Shown here one piece after another: positions 9,434-18,525 of a stretch of 64,000 nucleotides of DNA. Below the pieces are notes generated by a model that searched no databases, was not told where the DNA came from, and saw only the letters and a list, made by a program, of their open reading frames with translations. Origin of the DNA: Phycicoccus sp. HDW14. GTDB taxonomy: Bacteria; Actinomycetota; Actinomycetes; Actinomycetales; Dermatophilaceae. The stretch is from positions 3,348,001 through 3,412,000 of the forward strand of contig NZ_CP049935.1 of assembly GCF_011383005.1 (NCBI RefSeq), in the 5' to 3' direction. Positions within the stretch are counted from its first letter, which is position 1; each line of letters begins with the position of its first letter. The translations under genes were made by a program, and so were the position numbers.

Positions 9434-9628
9434 CTACAGATAGCGGGGTTTGTCCTTCGTGGGAACTTGCCGGAACAGGGCATCCACCGCCTTGGGCTCC
9501 ACCCGAATCAGGCGACCCGACCTGTAGGCGACCAGCTCGCCGTCGATGATCCGCCGGCGCAGGGTCTTCACGCTGATGCCAGTGCGTTCGGCGGCCTGAG
9601 CCAACGACTCGTACTGGCGCTTGGCCAT
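9434..9628 (-). CDS. Second excisionase-family DNA-binding protein
   Basis: A 64-residue protein containing SLAQAAERTGISVKTLRRRI followed by GELVAYRSGRLIRV, the typical helix-turn-helix plus wing of excisionase-family (HTH_17) proteins. It has no adjacent integrase, so it may be a leftover of a second mobile element or a small transcription regulator of the neighbouring genes. The ATG at 9628 gives the usual MAK start. About 284 bases between it and the next gene hold no recognisable feature. Confidence 0.8.
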   Translation of the reverse strand: MAKRQYESLAQAAERTGISVKTLRRRIIDGELVAYRSGRLIRVEPKAVDALFRQVPTKDKPRYL

Positions 9629-9912
9629 GCTCCTCAGGATAGAGCCACAGATGCGCGGCCAGGCCTAAGGACTGACCCCGCGGAGGGACACAGGCCGATC
9701 TGGAGACTGCCTGCAGGTCCAGACGACCAAACAACACCCTTCGGGCTTCTCGCGCGATCCGCGCGGGGCCAGTGCATCGCCCCCATCGGGGCCTGAACTG
9801 GAGGATCCGGACGGCCGAGTGAAGGAGTCCTTCATCAGACTCATGGCGCCGTCGTCGTTCAGTCTCCAGCGGCCACAACGGCCAGAACCATCGAGTCCCC
9901 GACGTTAGGGTC

Positions 9913-11961
9913 ATGGCTATGCCCGATCTGAAGGTGTTGGCCGAGATTCGAGACTTCGTGAGCGAGCGCGATTGGGGCCAATTCCACTCGCCGGAGAACC
10001 TCGCCAAGAGCATCTCGATCGAGGCCGGTGAGCTCCTCGAGTGCTTCCAATGGAACAGCGACGCCGACCCCGCTCGGCTCGTCGAGGAGCTCGCGGACGT
10101 CCTGACCTACTGCTACCTCCTGGCCGACCGCCTCGAGGTCGACGCAGACAAGATCGTGGTGGACAAGCTGCAAAGGACCCGGGCGAAGTACCCAGCCGAC
10201 CAGGCCCGGGGAAGTCCACGAAGTATGACCGGCTTTGAGATCCACGAGGTCGACCTCGCCCGCGACCCAGTGCGGCTCTGGTCCGGTACCGACCCCCGCT
10301 TAAGGAACTGGCCCGTGGTCTACACCCTCGATGGGTCCGGGCAGATCTACGTGGGCGAGTCCCTCAACGTCGCGATGCGGTTCCGTCAGCACCTGGAGAG
10401 CCCGAACAAGGCTGCGCTCGGCCGGGCGCGCGTCGTAGTGGACGAGACGTTCAACAAGTCGGTCTGCCTCGACCTCGAGTCCTTCCTCATCCGCCTGTTC
10501 GCTGGGGACGGCCGGTACACGGTCATCAACGGTAACGAGGGCATCACCGACTCCGACTACTACCGGCGGGAGGCCTATCGCAAGACCTTTCGCGAGGTCT
10601 TCGACGCGCTTCGGGAGCGTGGGCTCTTCACGCGGAGCATCTCCGAGATCGAGAACAGCGACCTGTTCAAACTCTCCCCGTTCAAGGCTCTTTCGGAGGA
10701 CCAACTCGCAGTGGTGGTCGATATCTTGGAGGGTCTGTTCGAGGACATTGACCGGGATGACGCCAGCACGATCGTCATCCAAGGGTCGCCGGGAACCGGC
10801 AAGACCATCGTCGCGATCTTCCTGATCAAGTTGTTGTGCGACATCCGTGACTACGACGCGGCCCAGCCGCGGGCCGAGTTGTCGGTGTTCGAAGACTTCT
10901 TCAACGAAGAGTCCTCACGCCAGCTGGTGGGGTTCCGTGTTGGCCTCGTCGTTCCCCAGCAATCACTGCGCCGCTCGATCCAGAACGTGTTCGACAAGAC
11001 GCCAGGGCTCGACAGGGGGATGGTCGTATCGCCGTTCGAGGTCGGCAAGGACCTCGGCCGCTTCGACCTGCTTGTGGTGGACGAGGCTCATCGCTTGACC
11101 CAGCGCGCCACTCAAGGCTCGGGGCCACGCAACCGTGAGTACGCCGAGATCACGACCGCCCTGTTCGGGGCAGACGACAAGACCAAGACCCAGCTGGACT
11201 GGATCCTCGCCAAGAGCACCAACCAGGTGTTTCTCCTGGACCGAGACCAGAGCGTCCGGCCGGCAGACATCCCACCCCAAGTCGTAGACGAGCTGGTCGA
11301 AGGTGCCTACCGCTCCAAGCGCCGCTACCGATTGACTGCCCAGCATCGGGTGCGGGCCGGAACCGATTACGTCGGCTACGTTCGAGGCGTCCTGGCGGGC
11401 GTACCCATGCAGCCCAGAGACTTCGGAGAGTACGACCTGCGCTTCTACGACGACTTTGTCGCCATGCGGCGAGACATCCTGTTGCGCGACGAGGAGGTCG
11501 GCCTCGCACGCCTGGTGGCTGGCTACGCCTGGGAGTGGGTCAGCAAGAACGACCGCAACGCCTACGACATGACAATCGACGGAGAGCAGGTCCGGTGGAA
11601 CACCCGCCCCGTCGACTGGGTCAACTCGAAGACCTCCCGAGACGAGATGGGCTCGATACACACGATCCAGGGCTACGACCTCAACTACGCCGGCGTCGTC
11701 ATCGGCCGAGACCTGCGCTATGACCCCGACGAGGGGCGGATCCGGTTCGACCGCTCCCACTACCGCGATCGCAACGGTAAGGCCAACAACAAGCAGCTCG
11801 GGGTGACCTACAGCGACGAGCAACTGCTCGAGTACATCCGGAACATCTACACAGTGTTGCTCACCCGCGGCATCCTCGGCACGTACCTCTACGTCTGCGA
11901 CCCGGACCTGCGCCACTACTTGCGGTCGTTCTTCGGCGCGCATTGGTCGAGTAGCGCCTGA
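9913..11961 (+). CDS. MazG-like / GIY-YIG nuclease / DUF2075 helicase three-domain protein
   Basis: A 682-residue protein with three enzymatic parts. Residues 1-100 resemble a MazG-type nucleotide pyrophosphohydrolase: ELLE at 40-43 and ELAD at 59-62 give the ExxE...ExxD metal motif. Residues 134-225 form a GIY-YIG nuclease domain, with VVYTLDGSGQIYVGES supplying both tyrosines and later E189 and N206/N208 as likely catalytic residues. From about residue 260 follows an SF1-type DUF2075 helicase: Walker A GSPGTGKT at 291-298, VVDEAHR at 388-394, SIHTIQGYDLNYAGV (motif V) and VLLTRGI (motif VI). The combination of nucleotide hydrolysis, DNA cleavage and unwinding in one chain points to a stand-alone anti-invader enzyme, in concept like single-protein nuclease-helicase immunity. 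The function is inferred; the domain order is seen. Confidence 0.88.
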   Translation: MAMPDLKVLAEIRDFVSERDWGQFHSPENLAKSISIEAGELLECFQWNSDADPARLVEELADVLTYCYLLADRLEVDADKIVVDKLQRTRAKYPADQARGSPRSMTGFEIHEVDLARDPVRLWSGTDPRLRNWPVVYTLDGSGQIYVGESLNVAMRFRQHLESPNKAALGRARVVVDETFNKSVCLDLESFLIRLFAGDGRYTVINGNEGITDSDYYRREAYRKTFREVFDALRERGLFTRSISEIENSDLFKLSPFKALSEDQLAVVVDILEGLFEDIDRDDASTIVIQGSPGTGKTIVAIFLIKLLCDIRDYDAAQPRAELSVFEDFFNEESSRQLVGFRVGLVVPQQSLRRSIQNVFDKTPGLDRGMVVSPFEVGKDLGRFDLLVVDEAHRLTQRATQGSGPRNREYAEITTALFGADDKTKTQLDWILAKSTNQVFLLDRDQSVRPADIPPQVVDELVEGAYRSKRRYRLTAQHRVRAGTDYVGYVRGVLAGVPMQPRDFGEYDLRFYDDFVAMRRDILLRDEEVGLARLVAGYAWEWVSKNDRNAYDMTIDGEQVRWNTRPVDWVNSKTSRDEMGSIHTIQGYDLNYAGVVIGRDLRYDPDEGRIRFDRSHYRDRNGKANNKQLGVTYSDEQLLEYIRNIYTVLLTRGILGTYLYVCDPDLRHYLRSFFGAHWSSSA

Positions 11962-12187
11962 GACCACCTGTTGGCGGATGCAGTACGCGTCGGCCAGCCC
12001 CTGCGCGGCGAATGGACGCGCGAATCAGGTTGCCTGGAGGCGGGTCGTGCCGTCGACGAGGCGCAGGTTACCGGCCGCCGTGGGGCTGAATCCGCGTGCG
12101 GTGGCGAGATAGGACTTCGCCCCGTCCTAGTCGGTGGCGCACCCTCGCCGTACAGGTTCGCAACTGCGCGAGTAGCGCCAGCGAGGA

Positions 12188-13135
12188 TTGCGGTGGCTTG
12201 TTCGGGTCTCACCGCGTCAGTCCAACCTACGTGAGAGCGATGGCGCACCTCGGCGAGTCGAAGCCAAGACCCACCGGCTCGACACGCGCGATGGACTGCT
12301 CTTGGCGAGCGACCCGCGACAAGCGCTTCGGTACTTCGGCGTCGGCAGGCCTAGATTGGACTTCGTGTTATGGGATGAAGCGGCGGGCGAGGTTACGCGC
12401 GCATTCCACCTCTGGAAGGCGACCGACAGAGACATTCGCTCGTACCTAGCTTTCAACGCTCGCTGGGTGGAATCGGCCTACCAGCAGGTCTGGGAGGAAG
12501 CCGAAGCCGAGTTCTCGGCCACCTTCGATCCCGACCGCCACGATGTTGACGGCCACGTCGGCTTGTTCCATGACAAGGTCGATGGTCTGTGGCCAACCGA
12601 CTATTTCTGGAAACTACGCAGTGACAACCTGCGCGACGCAGTATCTGCGTTCGATGTGTACATGGAAAAGAGCCTTAACGAAGTGCTAGCGCATTTGGTG
12701 GTCAATAATGACGACGGCACAAAGTCCAAGCTCAAGCTGTTTCGGCCCGTGAGTTGGGAGTCTCCGGGCTGGGGTGTTCTCGTTCAGGCTCACGCAGCGA
12801 TGGGCACCAACATCCAGCCGGAGACGGTTCAGTACGTTCGAGCACTGCGGCATCTTCTTGCGCACCAGCGAGGGGAGCTACGCACCCAGGAGCAGCGCGA
12901 CAAGTTTCAGAGAGAAGCCGACCCCTCGGACTGGATGGTGGGTGAGGCCTACGTTGGCGGCGACGTCCCGCTCGCCTCGGCACGATTGATCGAAATGCTC
13001 GACCATTTGGGAGACGTCGTGCGCCTTGCAGACGCGGCCGTGTGGGCGGCTGCCTACGGCTCTGAGGTCCCAACGGCGCTCAGTGCGCTGGTTGACCTGA
13101 AGAGGGGACCACTGGTCCCCGTGCCCATGCAGTGA
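12188..13135 (+). CDS. Hypothetical protein with HEPN-like RHLLAH motif
   Basis: Family not recognised. The open frame encodes up to 315 residues, of which the part from about residue 45 (LRYFGVGRPRLDFVLWD) onward looks like real protein. The C-terminal half contains YVRALRHLLAHQRGEL, where R-H-L-L-A-H matches the R-x4-H signature of HEPN domains. Several aromatic-rich helices (RWVESAYQQVWEEAEAEF) precede it. The start is uncertain: only a TTG at 12188 and no clear ribosome site is seen, and the true N-terminus may lie downstream. It follows the MazG/GIY-YIG/helicase gene on the same strand after about 230 bases, which leaves open a functional link. Confidence 0.6.
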   Translation: MRWLVRVSPRQSNLRESDGAPRRVEAKTHRLDTRDGLLLASDPRQALRYFGVGRPRLDFVLWDEAAGEVTRAFHLWKATDRDIRSYLAFNARWVESAYQQVWEEAEAEFSATFDPDRHDVDGHVGLFHDKVDGLWPTDYFWKLRSDNLRDAVSAFDVYMEKSLNEVLAHLVVNNDDGTKSKLKLFRPVSWESPGWGVLVQAHAAMGTNIQPETVQYVRALRHLLAHQRGELRTQEQRDKFQREADPSDWMVGEAYVGGDVPLASARLIEMLDHLGDVVRLADAAVWAAAYGSEVPTALSALVDLKRGPLVPVPMQ

Positions 13136-13203
13136 TGGAACTGGCCAGAGGGCGCCTCAGGCATGCCCGGCCATGAGTGGGGCCCGTTGCGGTGCTGAGA
13201 TGC

Positions 13204-13713
13204 ATGGTGGGCAAGCTACTCACACATGAACCCTCTGCTTCCGACATCATGTCTGACATGCCTATTACCGACCCCAACTGCGGTACATGCAAGACGCTCA
13301 AGGTGGGAAGCAAGACAGTTGTCATTAATCATCTGTTCCCCAAGTCGCTGGAGCACTTCTACCCACTTCCTGCCTTGGATGCCACCAGCATTCCCGTGTA
13401 CCGCGGTGACTTCCAGGAGGATGGCGTCCGTTATCAAGGGATAATTACCATCGAGCTGAACCCTCGCCCCAACCTTGTAGCGCGAGGGGTCCGCGAGGTG
13501 ACATTCCCGCACGGTCTAGAGGGTCTCATCGGAAAGCGCGAGTCTCCAAAGTGGGTCGACTTTAACCAGCTCACCATTCCAACAAATCGCGTCCCGAAGC
13601 CTGCTAAGACAGCACGCGCCCCAGGAAACCCAAGGCCACAGGAGCGGTTAGCACGGTCTCGGATCACTTGGCACCTGTGGAGCTCGGCGACCCTTTCGAC
13701 CTGGACTCATTGA
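13204..13713 (+). CDS. N-terminal part of a frame-broken two-domain protein
   Basis: The reading frame carries MPITDPNCGTCKTLKVGSK and then a beta-rich region (TIELNPRPN), and ends in low-quality sequence after KPAKTARAP. Near 13608-13650 the downstream frame becomes protein-like (KPKATGAVSTVSDHLAPVE) and continues into the next gene. I therefore read the two as one gene of roughly 500 codons interrupted by a minus-one frame break. Whether the break is real, programmed or a sequencing indel cannot be decided here; no classical slippery heptamer is seen. The start is uncertain (candidates GTG 13177, ATG 13204, ATG 13249). Confidence 0.5.
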   Translation: MVGKLLTHEPSASDIMSDMPITDPNCGTCKTLKVGSKTVVINHLFPKSLEHFYPLPALDATSIPVYRGDFQEDGVRYQGIITIELNPRPNLVARGVREVTFPHGLEGLIGKRESPKWVDFNQLTIPTNRVPKPAKTARAPGNPRPQERLARSRITWHLWSSATLSTWTH

Positions 13714-14720
13714 CGTTCTACCTACTGAACGGTTGGTACAGCTTAGATGGCCTAAACACCTGCTACGACGGAAACGAGCGCCCAGGAAGGATCGACACCA
13801 CCCTTGGTGACTGGCAATTGCGCATCGAACCACGAGGAGATGTTGCACCCGGAGCCCTGCGCAAGCACCAGCGCGAGTCGGGGATGTCGCAGGTGACTCA
13901 CGTCGGACGCATCCGGCGCGATGACGGCAGCCAGTTCCATGCAACCGACGCACTTGAGCTCCTCGGGGTCGTGGAATCGCTTGTGGGCTTTGCCCTCGGC
14001 AGAGTGACCGCTGTGGTGCTCCCAGTCGGCTATAGGGACGGCAAGGCCACCTGGGCTCTATGGAAGTGCAACCGGGCCGTTGATCGGCCGCTTGGGGCGG
14101 TTCCCTTCCTGGATGAGGCCCACGCGGCCGCTCAAATGACTGAACTCTTCAGGGCTGGATACGCCACGAGTCGCGACCCCCTGCGGTGGCAGGTGTTTGG
14201 GAGTGCGTTGGGCTACCACTACTCGGCAGAGCACGATGCCACGGTGAACATGAAGGTTTTGCTTCCCGTATCGGCAATGCAACTGATCTCCTACGCCCAC
14301 CTAGTTGAAGAACTGCCAGCGGGCGATCCGAACCACCTCACCAGTCAGCAATGGGGTGCCAAGAGCCTCGGAACCATCGGCCAGTTGCGGAGCCTGCTCT
14401 CCGCCGTGGGCGTGGACACGTCCGTACCCAGGCATCTGACACGTCTAGCCGAGGTTCAGACAGATATCACTGACAAGGCGCTGCCCACACCAGATGCCCT
14501 CGATTGCGTTGTCCGCTTGCGCAACAAGGTCGCGCATCCGAAGCAGAAGGACGCCAACAAGTGGACCACTGAAGAATGGGCCGAGACGGGCTTCGCCGCC
14601 ACGACGATGTTCAACCTGGCGATGCTCTGGTGGCTCCACTACGACGAGCGCTACCTGGGCAAGACCTTGGAGTACCTGGGAGCGGGTGATTCCATCTACG
14701 TTCCCTGGCACAAGCCCTAG
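13668..14720 (+). CDS. HEPN-like C-terminal part of the same protein
   Basis: This frame encodes 350 residues. The first 180 are mixed alpha/beta (FDLDSLTFYLLNGWYSLDGL and WQLRIEPRGD). The last third is helical and contains DCVVRLRNKVAHPKQ, in which R-N-K-V-A-H fits the R-x4-H HEPN motif, here in the very common RNKVAHP wording. The frame is open upstream of the TTG at 13668 back to 13608, in agreement with a fusion to the preceding segment. A beta-rich N-terminus followed by a C-terminal HEPN domain recalls the ApeA type of anti-phage protein, but I cannot show homology. It ends cleanly at 14720. Confidence 0.65.
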   Translation: MAPVELGDPFDLDSLTFYLLNGWYSLDGLNTCYDGNERPGRIDTTLGDWQLRIEPRGDVAPGALRKHQRESGMSQVTHVGRIRRDDGSQFHATDALELLGVVESLVGFALGRVTAVVLPVGYRDGKATWALWKCNRAVDRPLGAVPFLDEAHAAAQMTELFRAGYATSRDPLRWQVFGSALGYHYSAEHDATVNMKVLLPVSAMQLISYAHLVEELPAGDPNHLTSQQWGAKSLGTIGQLRSLLSAVGVDTSVPRHLTRLAEVQTDITDKALPTPDALDCVVRLRNKVAHPKQKDANKWTTEEWAETGFAATTMFNLAMLWWLHYDERYLGKTLEYLGAGDSIYVPWHKP

Positions 14721-15005
14721 GTCGCCGCGCCTCCGCAGGGCCAGAATCGGAGGGGTCGGAAATGTGTTGCAGGTTGGTGAGCTCGCCTGGGCGAGGGGCG
14801 GGGTCCATGTCGTCGCTGACGGCAGAACACCTGAGGGTTCGGTGTCGTTCAGGGTAGTGGCGCCTTGCGATCAGACGGGTCGCCCCGGGCATCCGCGGTA
14901 ATGCGCAGCCGCGCGAGCTCAGTTTCCAGATCCCCGATGCCCTTGCCGATAGCCTTCGACCAATACGGGGTGGCTTAGTGCTGCCGCGACCTGGGAGGGA
15001 CGCCG

Positions 15006-15833
15006 ATGGATGAAGGCTCGCAGGACAATGTCACGAGGACGGATCAGGTCCTTGTCGTGACCTATCCGGAGGCGCGTCCACGGATGCCGGCCGCACAGGT
15101 GACAGGGCTCGTAGGGGACCTTAATGGGATCTTTGAAGTCATCTGCTTGCGGCTGCTGGCTGGATACGAGAATCCCCCCTCTCTGGACCTTCGCCCCCGC
15201 CGCACTTCACGGCTTATCCCTGAGGATCAGCTGGAGGTCCGGACGCTTCGCTACGGGTCTCCTTTCGAAATGACCTTTGCCTTAGACCCCGCGGTCTGGG
15301 ACGTCGCCAAGACTTGGGTTCCTCGGATCGGTGCTGGCGCTGCGGTACTCCGGTACTTCCCGGGGATCTTCAAGGCTTGGCTCGAGGCGTATGAGTCCGG
15401 GAAGACTTCTAAGGTTCGCCAACAGATAATCGCGCAAGGGCTCAGAAACTCCCGGGCTGAAGAGCAAGAGAAGCTAGCCAACGCGCGCAAGACGAACCTG
15501 GAGGCAGATCTGCTCGAAGAGGCTCTGCTCGAGAAGCGTCGGCACACGATGCAGGAACGTCGATTGCCCGACTACCTGCGACCTTCATACCCGGCTATCA
15601 GCCAGATGGATCTTCCGCCTGAGATCACGGCACACCCGTCGATTCCACAAATTGTTGATCAACCTCCGAGTGGCGCGGTGCGGGACCCTCGGCCCCCCGA
15701 GGCTCGACGTGTACCGCGCATCGTTGAGCCGTTGGACGATGACGGGGTAGCCGCGCGCGCCATTGATGGCGGTCTCGAACGGTCTTACCTAGCGGCCGGT
15801 CCTATGGTCGCCAAGGTCAACGATCCGAGTTGA
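15006..15833 (+). CDS. Hypothetical protein with central coiled coil
   Basis: Family not recognised. The ATG at 15006 follows an excellent ribosome site (GGGAGGG, six bases away), so the start is firm. The first 130 residues form a compact alpha/beta region (VLVVTYPEARPRMPAAQVTG, RTLRYGSPFEMTFAL). Residues 130-190 are charged and helical (SRAEEQEKLANARKTNLEAD), suggesting a coiled coil. The tail is proline- and charge-rich and probably disordered. It is a monocistronic gene in the less GC-rich island, with about 285 bases upstream and 280 bases downstream that hold no recognisable feature. Confidence 0.7.
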   Translation: MDEGSQDNVTRTDQVLVVTYPEARPRMPAAQVTGLVGDLNGIFEVICLRLLAGYENPPSLDLRPRRTSRLIPEDQLEVRTLRYGSPFEMTFALDPAVWDVAKTWVPRIGAGAAVLRYFPGIFKAWLEAYESGKTSKVRQQIIAQGLRNSRAEEQEKLANARKTNLEADLLEEALLEKRRHTMQERRLPDYLRPSYPAISQMDLPPEITAHPSIPQIVDQPPSGAVRDPRPPEARRVPRIVEPLDDDGVAARAIDGGLERSYLAAGPMVAKVNDPS

Positions 15834-16114
15834 TTCCGCCATCACCTCGGCGCGAACGCATCGAGGACTGCGGAGGAACGCGGCGCTGAGACGCATCAGT
15901 GGTGACCGGTCGTCTGCAGCAGGTGGTCGCCCCCACGATTGCGAGCGACGGATCAGTCATGCTCCCAGAGGCTAGAGGCACCAGGTTTAAGTGCGGCTCC
16001 CCGACTGACCCGCTATTCGCCACGACACACGTGTTACAGGTCTGCCTCGTGCCCCCTCCGCACGACAAGCGTGGCGCTGGAGCCTCAGTGTGCTCAGCGA
16101 TGCGAGCATGAACC

Positions 16115-16828
16115 ATGGACATGTGGAGGGGGGCGGGCGAGGCTTCCTCGACGGGGACGAGCTGGGTCGCGGTGACCATCACTGCTGCCGGAGTTCTATT
16201 GGGCGTAATCTTCACCGTTCTTGGCTCGCTGTATGTAGCCAACAAGCGCATTGCAGAACTAAATATCGCGCATGCCCAAAAGTTGCAGGAGGTCTTCCTA
16301 TCGAACGCACGGGCATACTTGGAAGCCGTCTACCTTCCGCTTCATCTAGCTCAGGCTCACCTCGCCGCGGGCTACCGAACTTTCCAGCTGCAGGACTCGT
16401 CTAGCATCGGCCATCCTTCAGGGCCAAAGGAGCGGTTGACGGCAGTTATCGACGAGTACCTCAAACTGGTTGATCAAATGATGGACCGAGCGGCTGGCGC
16501 CTTCTTGTCGCCCCAACTTGAGGATGAGATCGAAGACCTCAGTTCTTTTCTTCGTGCATCGATAGCCGCAGACGCGGTAAAGAGGCGAATTACTTTCACG
16601 ATCCGGGTCTACGGGACGAGCATGAGCCGAGTCGTCGAGTCGACCGCGAATGTCTGGCCGTCGAACATCAGCCTGATGGGCATCGGCTCGTCCGTGGAAG
16701 TCACGAAGGTGCTGGCAGCGCCACTAACGAGCAAGGAGTTCGAAGAGCAGTTCGTCACTGCCACAACAAGAGTAAGAGGGTTGATCAAGGAAGTGACCCT
16801 CGGAGCGCACGCGCGCACAGGAGGGTAG
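16115..16828 (+). CDS. Single-span membrane protein, unknown function
   Basis: A 237-residue protein with one N-terminal membrane span at about residues 17-42 (VAVTITAAGVLLGVIFTVLG), followed by a long helical cytoplasmic or extracellular region (NKRIAELNIAHAQKLQEVF). No catalytic motif or known family is seen. Such one-span helical proteins are common among uncharacterised island genes, and no operon partner is present. The start at 16115 is one of several close ATGs; no strong ribosome site discriminates between them. Confidence 0.65.
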   Translation: MDMWRGAGEASSTGTSWVAVTITAAGVLLGVIFTVLGSLYVANKRIAELNIAHAQKLQEVFLSNARAYLEAVYLPLHLAQAHLAAGYRTFQLQDSSSIGHPSGPKERLTAVIDEYLKLVDQMMDRAAGAFLSPQLEDEIEDLSSFLRASIAADAVKRRITFTIRVYGTSMSRVVESTANVWPSNISLMGIGSSVEVTKVLAAPLTSKEFEEQFVTATTRVRGLIKEVTLGAHARTGG

Positions 16829-17176
16829 AAACCAACGGTAACGCCGCCGCGGCTGACCACGGCTTAGGCGGTGCCTCGTGCATGCGGCATGGTCGGAGGC
16901 TCAGAGGAAGCCAACTGGCATTGACGCCACGGTTCCCTTGCCGATAGGCGGCGTAGTGGCGCAGGTGCATCCCTCCCCAACCGCGGTGGCGTGACGAAGT
17001 TGTACCGATGCCCCTGCGGAGTTCCGGGGTAGGTCATGAGTGCGGCCAGCTAGCCGTCGACGAGAAGGCGACCGGTTTGCCTCTTATGCTCCCTGTCCGT
17101 GCGCTGAGCAGGTGCGCCGTCAGCCGGGTCCACCGGAGGGCCGCCTCTGCCTGCTGTCGTCGTCCGGGCAGGGGAG
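16829..17176. other. Gene-free spacer between convergent genes
   Basis: About 350 bases between the converging membrane-protein gene and the YaaC-like remnant. No credible reading frame, RNA gene or repeat is visible. Confidence 0.5.
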
Positions 17177-18201
17177 TCAGAGGCTGGACCAGTCAGGCAG
17201 CTGGTCGAGAGCGTCTAGCAGGGCCCATGGAATCAGAACAAGGGCGTCCTCGAGGACCTCCTCGAGCGCTGAAGCATCTGGACTCGAATCGACATTTAGG
17301 GCAGCAGCCCATCGGACCGGCGCGTACCGAGCAAGCATCGAAAGCGCCCAAAGAGTGGCATAGAGCACGACGGTTGGATGACACGGCGTCGCCTCATTTC
17401 CAAACGACGGGAGGGCGTACCGTTGGCTCCCGACCAGTGCGGTTCGGGTCTCCAGCGTTTGCTCTCGCAACGTGTCGCTGCCCAAGGAGTCTGAATTGAC
17501 CAACTTGAGCGCGAACTGCATGCCTGAGTCGCCAATGAATATCTGCGGGTGTGCATCGGGCCGGGGCTCCGCCCCCCGTAGTCCCGGATAGTGGTTGCCG
17601 ATGTAGTCCCCGAGCAGAATGCGTGACTCCTCAAGGTTCACTTCGCGAATCCCATCAATGACCGGCCAGTTGCCGGACTGCACGAACACGTTTGGCGAAA
17701 GTACCAAAGTGTCGAAACCGGACTGTCCAATGTGCTCAACACTAATCGCGCGGGGGGAATCGGACCAAGACGACCCAGGTAGGTGAAGGGGCAACGCGGC
17801 CAAGATGTTGCCTAGTTTGACGGGGTTCGGAAGCGCAGGTGACCCAAGCAGCCTGGACAGCGAGGTGAAGGAACCCCCCACCTTGTCGGTCTCCACGACT
17901 TCAACGTTGGCGATGGATCGATCAAGACTCCCATGGTGAGTAATGCCGTGGTTGCTCAACCAGAACCGCTTATCTCTGAACTCTCGCGCGCTGCGGCGAT
18001 CGCACGGGTACCTTGCGATAGTGCGTAGAACAGGTTGATTGGCCGAGTCTCAGGGCCAAGATTGGCGGCGGAGCGTGCAAGCTGTTCCGCCTGCTCTAAT
18101 GCTGCCGAGAACGTCTGGCGCCGTTCCCTGTTGCGCGCCGCGAAAGCGGGCGGGTTAGATCGTAACCAGCGGAGCCTCTGCCAGTGCCGTGTCGCATCCA
18201 C
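17177..18201 (-). pseudogene. YaaC-like gene, frame-broken
   Basis: Two consecutive frames together resemble YaaC-like proteins (known from Bacillus, function unknown). The upstream frame has HWQRLRWLRSNPPAF and NLFYALSQGTRAIAAA and stops at 17956. The downstream frame continues FWLSNHGITHHGSLDR and runs to 17177. Frame one ends GGT-TGA while frame two reads TTC-TGG-TTG-AGC through the same bases, which fits a one-base frame break near 17957-17975 rather than two genes, although a TTG start overlapping the stop (TTGA) would also allow a split gene. The GTG at 18201 is a likely start; the frame is formally open to 18456, but that extension is low-complexity and not protein-like. The break could be an assembly error like those in core genes. 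Confidence 0.6.
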
Positions 18202-18525
18202 GACTTCAACGCTAGTGGGTAGTGGACCAATACGCTGCGGCTCCCTACCCCCGCTCCTCCGCGCGAACGCCGTTCGTTGGATCCGAGTACCAGGTGCCGC
18301 CCTAGATCGTCGACTTGGCCTTCGGCCTCCCTCGACCTCAACTTCCCTGAACCATGACAGTGCGCCGGGTCGTCTGTGGCTTTCCTGCCGGGTCGTCAAG
18401 TGCGGGGCGTGCGCCCATTGCTCGAGCAGTCGGTTCCGCGCGGCGATGAGACGCATGCCTGTCTGTCCCGGACTGCTGATGATCGCTTAGGAGGGGATGG
18501 TTGCCTTCGCCTGAAACCTGCGCAG

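Noticed and set aside
13608..13668. Programmed minus-one frameshift in the HEPN-like gene
   Set aside because: No X-XXY-YYZ slippery heptamer or obvious stimulatory structure; an indel is more likely.
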